NCBI GenBank assembly: GCA_036703255.1
Contig: DATNPL010000081.1
Location: forward strand, 10,647 to 74,646
Direction: 5' to 3'
From: Drouetiella sp036703255
Lineage (GTDB): Bacteria; Cyanobacteriota; Cyanobacteriia; Elainellales; Elainellaceae
Length of the DNA stretch: 64,000 bases
Made by a program: the position numbers and the translations under genes. Shown piece by piece: positions 26,454 to 35,884 of this stretch; within the stretch, counting starts at the first letter, position 1; each line of letters opens with the position of its first letter. A model generated the notes under the pieces. That model did not search any database. It saw only the letters and a program-made list of their open reading frames with translations, and was not told the DNA's origin.

Positions 26454-26649
26454 GGGCGAAAGCTAGACTGGGCGGCGATCGCCCGCTCAAGCACTCTGAT
26501 TTCCTAGCCTGTCTCACTGCGCCAAAACAGCAGTTTAGGATCGATCGGGCGGGTGAACCGGAGCTGAGAGGAACCTGCTACAACAGGATAGTAATTTGAA
26601 TCGATAGAGGTTTTAACGACTTCAGGTTCAGTCTATCTCAGCGCAATTG

Positions 26650-28467
26650 ATGCAGAAATTTCGACGATTTTGGCGGTGGCTCATCCTCGGTGTCTTGGCC
26701 TTTTGGCTGACCACCGCTCCTGCCCTGGGTCAACTGGGGCCGATGAGCCAACTGACATTGCCAAGCATACAGCCTAGCGCCATTAAACTGCCGCGAGGTG
26801 TTGAACGCAGTGGAACGATCGAAACGGCTCCGGTAAATTTTGAAAACAAAATTCTGTTTCGGATTGCAGCTCCGATAGTGCTTAACCGAGATGAACCCAA
26901 GGGTCAGACGCTGGTTGAGGTCAGAGCCGAACAGATCGAAGCTAACTTGCAGCGCATTATTTCAGTCGATCCGGCCTGGAATACTGGAGCGGCGCGCTCT
27001 TACAATACGCTGTTTGATCCAGAAAGTTTGCAGGTGCAGGCCGCAACGCTCAACAAACAGTCCGTTTTGCTGGCGATCGATGCCTACCGATCGCAGCCTC
27101 AGGGCTTACTAACCGTCACCGATGCCGACGCCCGCTACTATCGCCTGACGATCCCTGAACTGACGCAGCGCTGGCAGCAGCAGCTCGAAACTGAGTTGAC
27201 TCAGGCACTAGAGCGGCGGTTGCCTTCTGCCTTTGCCCGCCAAACCAACCGGGCGATTCAAATTGGGGTAAGCGGCGTGGTTGTCAGCCTGCTGCTGCTG
27301 CTGCTACAACACTTTCTAACGCTGCGCGATCGGGCGCTACAAGAACGGCAAAAAAACAAGCAAACAGATTGGATTACCCGAGCGATCGCCAATCCCAATA
27401 CAGCTCCCAGCCTGGAAGCCTCTAGCCGTCTTCACTTTTTTGTTACATTGCAGAACCAGTTTACGCTGGAGCGCCGCCGAGGGCTGATCGCCTTCCTATC
27501 CTGGCTGTCTTTTTGGTTGCAGGTGCTGATCTGGCTGGGGGGGCTGGTGTGGATTTTGTATCTGTTTCCTAACACCACGAGGTGGGCTGAGGCGATTTGG
27601 TCAACTCCGGCAGCGCTGGTGCTGATTTGGTTTGGCATGGGGCTAGCCAACCGTTTAGGGGATTTGTTAGTCACCCGCTTCTCGCAAGCTTGGGAGAACA
27701 GCGAGTTCTTTTTGTTTGAAGACAATCGCCGCCGCGATCTGCGGATCTCGACGATCGTGCGATCGACCAAAGGGCTAAAAACCTTTCTGGTCTATGCCGT
27801 GGGCATGGGCTGGGCGCTGAGCGTGCTGGGCGTTCCCACCAGTTCGGTCTTGACCTTTGGTGCCGTTGCAGCGTTGGCCATTTCGCTGGCGGCACAGGGC
27901 TTGATCAAGGATTTGGTTAACGGATTCTTGATCTTGTGCGAAGACCAATATGCAATCGGTGACTGGATTGCCGTCGGCACGGTCGATGGTTTGGTGGAAA
28001 ACATGAACCTGCGGATTACCCAGATTCGCACCACCGAAGGACGGCTAATCACCATTCCTAACAGCCTGATCTCTCAGGTAGAAAACCTGACGCGATCCTG
28101 GTCGCGGGTCGATTTTCGGGTCAGCGTCGCCTACCGTACTGATGTGAAACTGGCGTTGTCTGTGGTGAGGCAAGTGGCGCAACACCTCTATGACGACCCT
28201 GAATGGCAACCGCTGCTGCTAGAGCTGCCCAAGGTGTTGGGCATAGAAACGCTATCTCATGAAGGCATGAGCATTCGGGTCTGGATTGACACGAAGCCCT
28301 TGCAGCAATGGATCGTAGCGCGAGAGTTTCGGCTGCGGCTCCGGTTGGCTTTTGAGGAACATGATATTGAGATTGGTGCCCCGCAACAGGTTCTGTGGCG
28401 GGGCAAAACACCGAATGGTGTAGAGGCTGAGGATGGAGTGACAGGCAACGGGCGATCGGGAGTCTAG
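26650..28467 (+). CDS. MscS-family mechanosensitive channel
   Basis: The ATG at 26650 gives 605 residues and begins with a signal peptide (RRFWRWLILGVLAFWLTTAP, cleavage near ALG). A periplasmic domain of about 170 residues follows, and membrane helices start at about residue 205. The pore helix and vestibule region is recognisable: GAVAALAISLAAQGLIKDLV, NGFLILCEDQYAIGDWIAVG, then ENMNLRITQIRTTEGRLITIPNSLIS, a hallmark of the MscS beta domain. It should open on membrane tension or act as a small-solute channel. It is larger than E. coli MscS, like many cyanobacterial paralogues. A hairpin terminator follows. Confidence 0.92.
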   Translation: MQKFRRFWRWLILGVLAFWLTTAPALGQLGPMSQLTLPSIQPSAIKLPRGVERSGTIETAPVNFENKILFRIAAPIVLNRDEPKGQTLVEVRAEQIEANLQRIISVDPAWNTGAARSYNTLFDPESLQVQAATLNKQSVLLAIDAYRSQPQGLLTVTDADARYYRLTIPELTQRWQQQLETELTQALERRLPSAFARQTNRAIQIGVSGVVVSLLLLLLQHFLTLRDRALQERQKNKQTDWITRAIANPNTAPSLEASSRLHFFVTLQNQFTLERRRGLIAFLSWLSFWLQVLIWLGGLVWILYLFPNTTRWAEAIWSTPAALVLIWFGMGLANRLGDLLVTRFSQAWENSEFFLFEDNRRRDLRISTIVRSTKGLKTFLVYAVGMGWALSVLGVPTSSVLTFGAVAALAISLAAQGLIKDLVNGFLILCEDQYAIGDWIAVGTVDGLVENMNLRITQIRTTEGRLITIPNSLISQVENLTRSWSRVDFRVSVAYRTDVKLALSVVRQVAQHLYDDPEWQPLLLELPKVLGIETLSHEGMSIRVWIDTKPLQQWIVAREFRLRLRLAFEEHDIEIGAPQQVLWRGKTPNGVEAEDGVTGNGRSGV

Positions 28468-28488
28468 CCAATAAATCTCTTGCAAATT

Positions 28489-28520
28489 AGGGTTGATGGG
28501 GGCTGCACCCCATCAACCCT
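28489..28520 (+). terminator. Hairpin terminator after the MscS gene
   Basis: The 13-bp arms AGGGTTGATGGGG and its complement (28489-28501 and 28508-28520) pair perfectly around GCTGCA, about 20 bases past the stop codon. No T-run follows. Confidence 0.6.
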
Positions 28521-28765
28521 ACTCTAAAACTCTAATCTGTAAGAGGTCTAATACAGTGTGGGGTGGTTTGGGATGGCGGTAATTAGGTGTGATCTCTGGG
28601 AAAGGGCGATGCCTATGGCAATGAAGAGGGGGGCGATGCTACAACAGCGCTAGGCTTCACAAACCCTCCAGTACATTAAAGTACCCGTGAGGGAACTTGC
28701 GGAGCGCTATTCGCTTCTTTCATGATGGAAGCATATGGCAGCGTAAAACCTAGGGGAAAACTCGC

Positions 28766-30307
28766 ATGGATCAGGAAACCGCTAAGCAGGTCAGTCCTTT
28801 TGGCGAAGCGGACTGCGAATCTGAAATCAAGCTCTTGAAACAAGAGTACAGCGAGTATTTCTTTTACGAAACCCGATTCAATAGCTTAGCGCTCGATCCC
28901 AACGTCTTTCTCATCGTCGGCAGACGCGGCTCCGGCAAAACGGCGCTCTCCCAATTCTTCTCTTTTCAAAAGCAGTTACGCAACACGATCGCCATTGATG
29001 TCGATGAGCCAGTTGCCTTTGAGCAAATGCTAGAAAAGGTGTCTAAGCTGACCATGCAATCGCGGGAAGTTGCCATTCCTAGAATTGCCAAAATCTGGGA
29101 TTTTCTCATTTGGTTAATCGTCTTTCGTGAGCTAAAAGACCAAGATCTGCGGATTCGGGCGGCCTGTATTTTTGGCGATAAAAACGGCAAAGTCTCCAGC
29201 TTTATTCGCCACACCCTCAGCGCCTTGATCGATCACTTTCTCGATACCGAAGGCGATCTGCTAAGTGAACTAGAAGCCATCCTCGCTGATGAAAGAATCG
29301 CCGCAGGCAAGGCGGCTGTCTTGGAGCTGGCGCGCAAAAAGCCCGTGATTGTGGCGATCGACACGCTGGAAAACTACGCCATCAATGACGACATCATGAT
29401 GCGCACCCTGGCGGCATTGATTCAGTGCGGCTCCGAGTTCAATCGCGACCATGCGCGAAATGGCGTTCACCTCAAGATCTTTTTGATGGCAGAAGTCTTC
29501 CCTTACCTGAAGGAAGAAGTGATTCTCAACACGCTGAAATTTGTGCGGCATGAGGTCTATCTGCATTGGCGACCCAAAGACCTGATGCGCTTGATTAGCT
29601 GGCGCTTTCATCACTACCTACGGGCGATCGATCAGCTCTCAGAAGAGTCTGCCAATATTAAATGGGACGACTACAACGAAGTCCGCGAGAAGATGTGGAA
29701 CCCCTATTTTGGCAACAGCTTACGCAACGAAAGAAACCTATCGGAGCTGTCGTTTCCCTATGTGTTGCGCCATACCCAAATGCGCCCTCGGCAGTTGATT
29801 GTGCTATGCAATACGATCGCTGCCCGTGCCTTCAGAGACAAGACCTTTCCGACCTTTCAGCCTGAAACGATCGTCAAAGCAGTTGCCGAAGGGGAATGTG
29901 CCCTAGCCGAGGAAGTCCTGAACTCTTACAGCTCGGTTTACCCCAAGGTCGGCAGAATTGTGGAGGCATTGTCGGGTTTGCCGATGATCTTTAAGGGCAA
30001 CGAACTGGATAAACGAGCGCCGCTCACTGCTTCAGAGTGGCCGCATGGCGAATATTCGCCACTGGCATTTCGGCAGCTTGTGGCTGAGCTGGGCATCATT
30101 GGTCGCGTGCGCCATATCGACCAAAAATCGGGCTTTGTGGAAGCAGATTTTGAATATAGCTCCAAGTCCAGATTGCCGCTGATGGTGACGGATTACTGCG
30201 TCGTGCATCCGATGTTTTATCAGCGGCTCAATGTCAGCCTCAAGCACAATCTGCGGGTGTATCCTTTTCCGGAACATGAGGAATTTAAAGAGCTAGCCTA
30301 TCGCTAA
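28766..30307 (+). CDS. P-loop ATPase, possibly Sll1717 family
   Basis: The 513-residue protein has a clear Walker A (IVGRRGSGKTALSQFF, about residues 50-65) and a Walker B-like strand VIVAIDTLEN near residue 195. Then come VHLKIFLMAEVFPYLKEE, as in AAA/STAND-type ATPases, and a C-terminal helical region. It resembles the family annotated in databases as P-loop ATPase, Sll1717 family, which is of unknown function; I am recalling this name and have not compared it. STAND-like ATPases of this size are frequent in defence systems. No effector domain is fused and the convergent GIY-YIG gene is the only nuclease nearby. The 298 bp upstream show no gene. Confidence 0.8.
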   Translation: MDQETAKQVSPFGEADCESEIKLLKQEYSEYFFYETRFNSLALDPNVFLIVGRRGSGKTALSQFFSFQKQLRNTIAIDVDEPVAFEQMLEKVSKLTMQSREVAIPRIAKIWDFLIWLIVFRELKDQDLRIRAACIFGDKNGKVSSFIRHTLSALIDHFLDTEGDLLSELEAILADERIAAGKAAVLELARKKPVIVAIDTLENYAINDDIMMRTLAALIQCGSEFNRDHARNGVHLKIFLMAEVFPYLKEEVILNTLKFVRHEVYLHWRPKDLMRLISWRFHHYLRAIDQLSEESANIKWDDYNEVREKMWNPYFGNSLRNERNLSELSFPYVLRHTQMRPRQLIVLCNTIAARAFRDKTFPTFQPETIVKAVAEGECALAEEVLNSYSSVYPKVGRIVEALSGLPMIFKGNELDKRAPLTASEWPHGEYSPLAFRQLVAELGIIGRVRHIDQKSGFVEADFEYSSKSRLPLMVTDYCVVHPMFYQRLNVSLKHNLRVYPFPEHEEFKELAYR

Positions 30308-30316
30308 GCGCAGCGC

Positions 30317-30835
30317 CTAAAGATTCAGCAATCCCTTTTCTTTCAGCTTTGGGTCAAACCGAACGGGTATTTTGCTGCCGCGCGCCTCCAGCTTGGTCAA
30401 GACCTCAGCTTCGACCCGACGGGCAACTTTTTTTAGGGTTTTAATTCTGTCCATCTCATCGCCAGCGGCATAGGTGGCTTGCTCGTCAGCCGTCATCGTC
30501 AGCTTGGCATCGATCGGCTGATTCCATTCCGCTTCGGCAGCCGCATTGCCCACCGGAGTCTCGCCATTTTCTGCAATCCAGGCGGCACGCATTTCTTCTA
30601 GCACCGTGCGGCTAGGGCGATCGATCGTCTGCACCTTCATCCAGTAGCAGTTGTGGGGTTGCCGCACCAAATGCTGCTTCAGGCTTACCGACACATCGCG
30701 AGAATAGCCAATAAACTGGAGGGTTTTTGCGGAGTCGAAAATGGCGTAAACTCCCACCTTGCCATCAAATTCAGGGGTCATTTGCCCCTCTGCGTCGAGG
30801 TAGGGAAGGTAGTCTAGATCGGCAAGGCGAGTCAT
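30317..30835 (-). CDS. GIY-YIG nuclease-family protein
   Basis: The start at 30835 (MTRLADLDYLPYLDAEGQ) is preferred over the upstream TTG frame. The 172-residue protein contains a GIY-YIG-like core: GVYAIF, then LQFIGYSRDVSVSLKQHL, where GVY/IGY replace GIY/YIG, followed by a helix with EEMRAAWIAENGETP and a C-terminal basic helix. Members of this superfamily cleave DNA with a metal ion; the weaker motif leaves activity uncertain. It converges on the P-loop ATPase gene, with stop codons about 10 bases apart, and follows the 112-residue gene by 48 bases. Confidence 0.8.
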   Translation of the reverse strand: MTRLADLDYLPYLDAEGQMTPEFDGKVGVYAIFDSAKTLQFIGYSRDVSVSLKQHLVRQPHNCYWMKVQTIDRPSRTVLEEMRAAWIAENGETPVGNAAAEAEWNQPIDAKLTMTADEQATYAAGDEMDRIKTLKKVARRVEAEVLTKLEARGSKIPVRFDPKLKEKGLLNL

Positions 30836-30883
30836 GGGCAAGAAGCGTGAGGATTGAGCAGTGCTGAAAACTATCCGGGGCAA

Positions 30884-31222
30884 TTAGCGCTTGCGGTAGA
30901 TGGCGCAGAGGCGGCTGGGCTGGAACACCTTGGCCTTAAACATAAAGTTGGGCGGCACGTTGATAATCACATAGTCTGGCGAGTTGTGATAAGCCTCATA
31001 TTCTGCGGGCATACCCTTGGGTGTGGCCGGGGTGTAGGGAATCGGCTGAAACAGCAATTCGGTAAACTCTAGCTCAACAGGCGAGGGGCGATCGCCTCCC
31101 ATCTGGGTCGCCACCTGTGCCAAAAATCCAGGGTGGCTGAGCAAGCCAAATAGGGTGGCCTGAGCTTCGGACTCCAGGGTGAAGCGGCTGTCATACTGAT
31201 CGACAATTTTGATTTGAGTCAT
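30884..31222 (-). CDS. Conserved protein of unknown function
   Basis: I do not recognise this 112-residue protein. It starts MTQIKIVDQYDSRFTLESEA, has a helical middle (LLSHPGFLAQVATQMGG), and a C-terminal part with alternating strands (PDYVIINVPPNFMFKAKVFQ). No membrane segment or signal peptide is present. It is the first gene of a short minus-strand pair with the GIY-YIG gene, and the MITE-like element (31233-31488) sits 10 bases upstream of its start codon, in the place of its promoter. Confidence 0.65.
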   Translation of the reverse strand: MTQIKIVDQYDSRFTLESEAQATLFGLLSHPGFLAQVATQMGGDRPSPVELEFTELLFQPIPYTPATPKGMPAEYEAYHNSPDYVIINVPPNFMFKAKVFQPSRLCAIYRKR

Positions 31223-31232
31223 GGTTGATTTA

Positions 31233-31488
31233 AGAGGATGTTTGAAAAGTCCAACTATGGGTAACGAAACGTTTCAGATCCCCCTAAATCCCCGCGCGAT
31301 TGCGCCGCTGCGCTAGAAAAAAGGGGGACTTTGAGTCCGGTTCCCCCCTTTTTAAGGGGGGTAGGGGGGATCAAACCCAGTTGGCTCTGCATCAGAGGAC
31401 TTGTGTGTACACGGTAGCCCTTTTTAAGGGGGTAGGGGGGATCAACAGGCGCCTAAAATCGCAGCCGACCACTTTTCAAACATCCTCT
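31233..31488. mobile_element. MITE-like element with 18-bp terminal inverted repeats
   Basis: AGAGGATGTTTGAAAAGT at 31233-31250 is perfectly inverted at 31471-31488. The 256-bp interval encodes no transposase. Inside are subterminal inverted segments of the type GATCCCCCTAAATCCCC and GGGGGGTAGGGGGGATC, which recur in a second, shorter form at about 31421-31444. No target-site duplication is evident. Confidence 0.7.
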
Positions 31489-31536
31489 GAGACACAGCTG
31501 ATTTCAGACCTGAAGAGCGATCCTGATCCTTGGCTT

Positions 31537-32481
31537 CTACAGAAAAAAGTCCAGAACAAAGCCTAGACTGAGGAGCAAGCCGCTCCAAAAATGCAGCGCC
31601 ACAGCAATGAACTTGCAGTCTTTCACCGCATCCGGCTGGTCGTGGTTGGCTAGCACATGCCGACAGAGCTTCAGCGCAGAGGGCAGACTGGCAAAAATCA
31701 TCAATGTCCAGATGGGGAAATGACCGATCGCCACGCCAATAACCGTCAACGCATAAAGACCGCCGCAGATCCAGGGCAAGAGCTGAGCGCCGCGCAGAGT
31801 ACCCATCCGCACAATGGGCGATCGCTTGCCTGCCTTCAGATCATCCTCAACCTGATGAAAATGAGAGCAGAGCAAAATCAGGCTGGTGCTGCACCCCAAA
31901 ATCACCGAGGCCAGCAGCGCCGTCACCGACCAGGACTGAGCCTGACTGTAGTAAGCCGCAGACACGGCCAAAGGGCCAAAGCTGAAGAAACAGAGGATTT
32001 CGCCTAATCCCTGATAGCCCAACCGAAAAGGGGGACCCTGGTAGAGGTAGCCCAAGCCGCAGCAGAGCAAAATCAGCAGCAAGATGGTGGGATCTTGTTG
32101 GATATAGGCGATCGCTACAATTCCAGCAATTCCCGTTGCCAGAAAGAGGCTGCCTAACCAAAACACCAGCATTTTGTTTCCGGTGAGGTTCACCACAGAG
32201 TGATGTTTGTTGTGGTCAATGCCCGTTTCTGAATCAAACAAATCGTTGTGGAGATTTTCCCAACCCAGAATCAAAACAGCCGCAACCAAAAAAATACCAA
32301 AGATATCCCAGCGCAGCGTCTGCGTTTTGGCATAGGCCACGGCAGTACCCAGCGCGATGGGCATAATGGCAACGCTATACATAGGAGGCTTGATGGCCGC
32401 CATCCACAGCTTGCGTTTGTCGGGTATAAGGGCAGGTGACTGAATCGCTGGATCGGAATACTGCACTGAATCGATCGTCAT
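31537..32481 (-). CDS. menA: 2-carboxy-1,4-naphthoquinone phytyltransferase
   Basis: The 314-residue UbiA-superfamily prenyltransferase has about nine membrane helices and the prenyl-diphosphate-binding motif NLHNDLFDSETGID (about residues 77-90). A second aspartate-rich region is SHFHQVEDDLKAGKRS. In cyanobacteria MenA attaches the phytyl chain in phylloquinone synthesis, which supplies the secondary electron acceptor of photosystem I, and acts in the thylakoid or plasma membrane. The position and length match known cyanobacterial MenA. It lies alone between the MITE-like element and the proline-catabolism gene. Confidence 0.94.
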   Translation of the reverse strand: MTIDSVQYSDPAIQSPALIPDKRKLWMAAIKPPMYSVAIMPIALGTAVAYAKTQTLRWDIFGIFLVAAVLILGWENLHNDLFDSETGIDHNKHHSVVNLTGNKMLVFWLGSLFLATGIAGIVAIAYIQQDPTILLLILLCCGLGYLYQGPPFRLGYQGLGEILCFFSFGPLAVSAAYYSQAQSWSVTALLASVILGCSTSLILLCSHFHQVEDDLKAGKRSPIVRMGTLRGAQLLPWICGGLYALTVIGVAIGHFPIWTLMIFASLPSALKLCRHVLANHDQPDAVKDCKFIAVALHFWSGLLLSLGFVLDFFL

Positions 32482-32629
32482 AGAAATTCCCTAAACGCTT
32501 CTCTGAGCCGCATTTGCAGTTAGAAAGCTGTCCAGAACGGCAGCCATCATTATAGAGTGCAGTCGCTGCGTTCCGTGCAGAGAAGGGTTGAAGCGAAATG
32601 ATCTGTTAAATTTCCGCTAAATTTCTGCT

Positions 32630-32656
32630 TTAGAGAGGCGCTTTGCGCCTCTCTAA
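32630..32656. terminator. Hairpin 3' of the PRODH-P5CDH gene
   Basis: The 12-bp arms TTAGAGAGGCGC and its complement (32630-32641, 32645-32656) pair perfectly with the apex GCGC-TTT-GCGC, starting seven bases after the stop on the minus strand. It resembles the hairpin next to infB. Confidence 0.6.
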
Positions 32657-32662
32657 AATGTC

Positions 32663-35600
32663 TTAATCTGCTCCTTCGATCGGGGCAAAGCCCTGCCGCT
32701 GAATGTTTTCCGTCACCGTGCGGGGTTCAAGGAATTGCAGCAGGTAGTCTGGCCCCCCGGCCTTAGAGCCAACCCCCGACAGCTTGAAGCCACCAAACGG
32801 CTGCCGAGACACGATCGCCCCCGTCGTGCTGCGGTTGATATAGAGATTGCCCACCTCAAACTCATCCTGGGCTTTCTGGATGTGGGAAGGGGTGCGGGAG
32901 TAGAGTCCACCCGTAAGGGCGTAGTTAGTGCCGTTGGCGATCGCCACGGCCTCATCAAAGTTCTGGGCTTTGATCACCGCCAGCACCGGGCCAAAAATTT
33001 CCTCTTGGGCGAGTTTTGCTGTCGGAGTCACCTCTGTAAAGATCACCGGGCCGACAAAGTAGCCGGATTCAGGCGCAGGCATTTCCAAGGCCAGGGTTGC
33101 CTCTTCCTTGCCTTTGGCGATGTAGGCGTGGATGCGGTTCTGGGCGGCCGCATCGATCACTGGGCCGACCTGCGTGCTAGGGTTTTCGGCAAGACCAACA
33201 TTGAGCGATCGCGTTGCCTCTACCAATCGAGCCACAAAGGCATCATAAATAGGTGCCAGCACGATCACCCGCGAACAGGCCGAGCATTTCTGGCCGCTGT
33301 AGCCAAAGGCAGAATATACTACGCCCTGTACCGCCTGATCTAAGTCGGCACTCTCGTCTACGATGATGGCATTCTTGCCCCCCATCTCGGCAATCACCCG
33401 CTTCAGGTGCTTCTGTCCGGGCTGGACTTCAGCCGCCTCGCGGTAAATCTGGCAACCTACCTCCTGCGAACCCGTGAAGGTGATCATATGCACCTCCGGA
33501 TGCTTCACCATATGGGCACCGACGGTAGATCCTTTGCCCGGAACGAATTGGAACACGCCTTGGGGCACTCCGGCTTCCACCAAAATTTCGGCCAGCTTGG
33601 CGGCAATCACCGAAGACGTTTCGGCGGGCTTGAGCAAGGTGCAGTTGCCTGCCACCAGAGAGGCGACTGTCATGCCTGTGGGAATCGCCAAGGGAAAATT
33701 CCAGGGAGAGATGATCAGCGAAATGCCTCGCGGCTGGTAATGGTAGCGGTTGGTTTCTCCGGGCACATCGTAATGAACCCCCTGCTCCAGGCGCTCCATT
33801 TCATCAGCATAGTAGTGGCAAAAGTCGATCGCTTCTGAAATCTCAGGGTCGGATTGTCCGATCGCCTTTCCGGTTTCCAGCACCATCCAGGCGCAGAGTT
33901 CGGCTCGTCGCTGCTCCATCAACTCACCCGCTTTGCGAATAATTCTGGCTCGCTCTTTGGCGGGAGTGCGCTTCCATCCTGGGAAGGCCGCTTTGGCAGC
34001 CTGGATGGCCTGCTCGGCTTGCTCGACGCTTAGCAGCCCCACCTGACCCACCACCTCACTGGGATTGGAGGGGTTGACGGAGTTGGTCAGCTTGACGGTA
34101 TTGACCGACTCACCATTCACCAGCGGCAGATAGGTTTTGCCGAACTGGGCGCGAACCGATTGCAGCGCCGCAAAGATGCGATCGCGTTCTTCAACATGGG
34201 CGAAGTCGGTGTCGGCGGCATTGAGGAAGGGGGAGTGGGTGGGAGTGGGGGTGGGTGGGAGTGGGGGAGTGGGGGTTTGTGGTGCTGCGTCTAAGAATTG
34301 AGGGGCAGCTAGAAGTTCTTCTACGGGGCGCTCCTCTAGGTTTTGCCGTAGGAAAGAGCTGTTGGCTGTGTTTTCGAGCAGACGACGAATCAGGTAAGCC
34401 ATGCCCGGAATCAGATCGCCATAGGGACAGTAAATCCGCACGCGGAAGCCTTGATCGACTAGGGCTTTGGCTAGCTTATCGGCCATGCCGTACAGCACCT
34501 GTAGCTCAATGCGACGACGGGGAATATTTAGCTCTTTGGCAATGGCGATCGCATGGGCTTGAGATCTGACATTGTGACTACCGATCGCCGCATACAGATA
34601 GTCGTGGTTTTCTAGCAGCATCCGCGTCATCTTCTCGAAGGTGACATCGGTAGAGGGCTTGTGGGAGAACACGGGCTGCGGCCAGTCGTGCTGAGCCGCT
34701 TTGATGGTTTCCTGATCCCAGTACGCTCCTTTCACTAGACGGATCGTGATTGGGTTGCCGCGACGCTTGGCCCAGTCAATCCAGCTTTGCAAGTCTTGCT
34801 CAGCGTCGCGCAGGTAGGCTTGCAGCGTCACGCCCAGGTCGGTGCGATCGCGAAATTCCTCTTCCAGCAGGATCTTCTGGAGAATGGAGAGGGTCAAATC
34901 CTTATAGGCATACTGCTCCATGTCAAAGTGGACGGCGGCTCCTAGCTCCTTAGCGCGGCGCAGGAGGGTGCGGATGCGATCGCTGACTTTGGCTTCACTG
35001 CCTACCGCATCAAGCGGATCAAACTGCGAGTAGAAAGCGGTGAGCTTGACAGAAACTTGAACTTTGGGCAGCGGCTGACCGTCTGCCACGTCGATTTGCT
35101 CCACCGTCGGCCAGCGCTTTGCCGCCTCGGTGAGCTGTTCCATCATCTCTAGGTATCGATCGAGATAGGACTGCGCCTCAATCTCGGTAATCACGGCCTC
35201 CCCCAGCAAATCGACCGTAAAGGCGGTTTTGTTTTTGCGGAGTTGTTCGATGGTCTTGATCGCCTGCTGGATAGTTTCGCCCGAAATATATTTGCGGGCT
35301 AATGTCTCTACCGCACCCGATACGGTGGTGGCTGCCACCTGTCCCGGTAGCGACTCAGGGCTGGCAAAGCTGAGCATCCCCTTGAGCTGGCTAGGCAACT
35401 CAACGCTGGGATCGCCCAAATACTCTTGCATATGGCTGGCGATTTCGGCTTTGCTATGCAGCGCGGGCAAACAGTCAATGAAGCGAAAAAGCTGCACCCG
35501 CAAACCCGGATTGCTCATGGCAAAGCCCAATAGCTTGTCATCCCACCGCATCTGGTCGCGCATTTGAGCAAACAGCGATCGATTTTCTCGGGTTGCAGAC

Positions 35601-35680
35601 AGGAGCGCACGGGCGATCGCTTGAGTTTGGCTCTCGTATCGAGTCTCAGAATATTGAGTTTCAGAAATCTGTGTCACCAC
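32663..35680 (-). CDS. pruA: Bifunctional proline dehydrogenase / glutamate-semialdehyde dehydrogenase
   Basis: The 1005-residue enzyme oxidises proline to glutamate in two steps. The N-terminal half is the flavin-dependent PRODH barrel (about residues 130-470), with VKLTAFYSQFDPLD, RLVKGAYWDQETIKAA, and YAAIGSHNVRSQAHAI. The C-terminal half is the NAD-dependent P5C dehydrogenase (about 520-990), with the Rossmann segment, EMGGKNAIIVDE and the catalytic Cys in FGYSGQKCSACSR. The N-terminal DNA-binding domain of enteric PutA is absent, so it is not a repressor. The two halves are joined by a Pro/Thr linker (PTPPLPPTPTPTHSPFL) encoded by a G-rich repeat tract. PruA is the cyanobacterial name for this fusion. 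Confidence 0.94.
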   Translation of the reverse strand: MVTQISETQYSETRYESQTQAIARALLSATRENRSLFAQMRDQMRWDDKLLGFAMSNPGLRVQLFRFIDCLPALHSKAEIASHMQEYLGDPSVELPSQLKGMLSFASPESLPGQVAATTVSGAVETLARKYISGETIQQAIKTIEQLRKNKTAFTVDLLGEAVITEIEAQSYLDRYLEMMEQLTEAAKRWPTVEQIDVADGQPLPKVQVSVKLTAFYSQFDPLDAVGSEAKVSDRIRTLLRRAKELGAAVHFDMEQYAYKDLTLSILQKILLEEEFRDRTDLGVTLQAYLRDAEQDLQSWIDWAKRRGNPITIRLVKGAYWDQETIKAAQHDWPQPVFSHKPSTDVTFEKMTRMLLENHDYLYAAIGSHNVRSQAHAIAIAKELNIPRRRIELQVLYGMADKLAKALVDQGFRVRIYCPYGDLIPGMAYLIRRLLENTANSSFLRQNLEERPVEELLAAPQFLDAAPQTPTPPLPPTPTPTHSPFLNAADTDFAHVEERDRIFAALQSVRAQFGKTYLPLVNGESVNTVKLTNSVNPSNPSEVVGQVGLLSVEQAEQAIQAAKAAFPGWKRTPAKERARIIRKAGELMEQRRAELCAWMVLETGKAIGQSDPEISEAIDFCHYYADEMERLEQGVHYDVPGETNRYHYQPRGISLIISPWNFPLAIPTGMTVASLVAGNCTLLKPAETSSVIAAKLAEILVEAGVPQGVFQFVPGKGSTVGAHMVKHPEVHMITFTGSQEVGCQIYREAAEVQPGQKHLKRVIAEMGGKNAIIVDESADLDQAVQGVVYSAFGYSGQKCSACSRVIVLAPIYDAFVARLVEATRSLNVGLAENPSTQVGPVIDAAAQNRIHAYIAKGKEEATLALEMPAPESGYFVGPVIFTEVTPTAKLAQEEIFGPVLAVIKAQNFDEAVAIANGTNYALTGGLYSRTPSHIQKAQDEFEVGNLYINRSTTGAIVSRQPFGGFKLSGVGSKAGGPDYLLQFLEPRTVTENIQRQGFAPIEGAD
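34228..34275. repeat. Imperfect GGGAGTGGGT-type tract inside pruA
   Basis: The plus strand here is a run of G-rich units (GGGGGAGTGGGTGGGAGTG and variants). The tract encodes the Pro/Thr linker between the two catalytic domains of the PRODH-P5CDH protein on the minus strand. Similar tracts occur near 2921-2965 and, inverted, at 55738-55812. Confidence 0.75.
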
Positions 35681-35884
35681 GGTTAGTAGTCCCCTCTGTC
35701 AATTGAAGTCAAGGTCAGCAAAAAATTAATGAGGAGTGGCTGTATCCTTGCACTCCTCCATTTTGATTGTTCTCGGCTGACTATGCAGATAAATGCTTGT
35801 TGTTTACTTTTTTGAAAGAAAGGCTGCATATCTTGCTGCATATTCTGCTCCCAGCCTGTGAGCGACAACGCAGACGCGGAGCCT

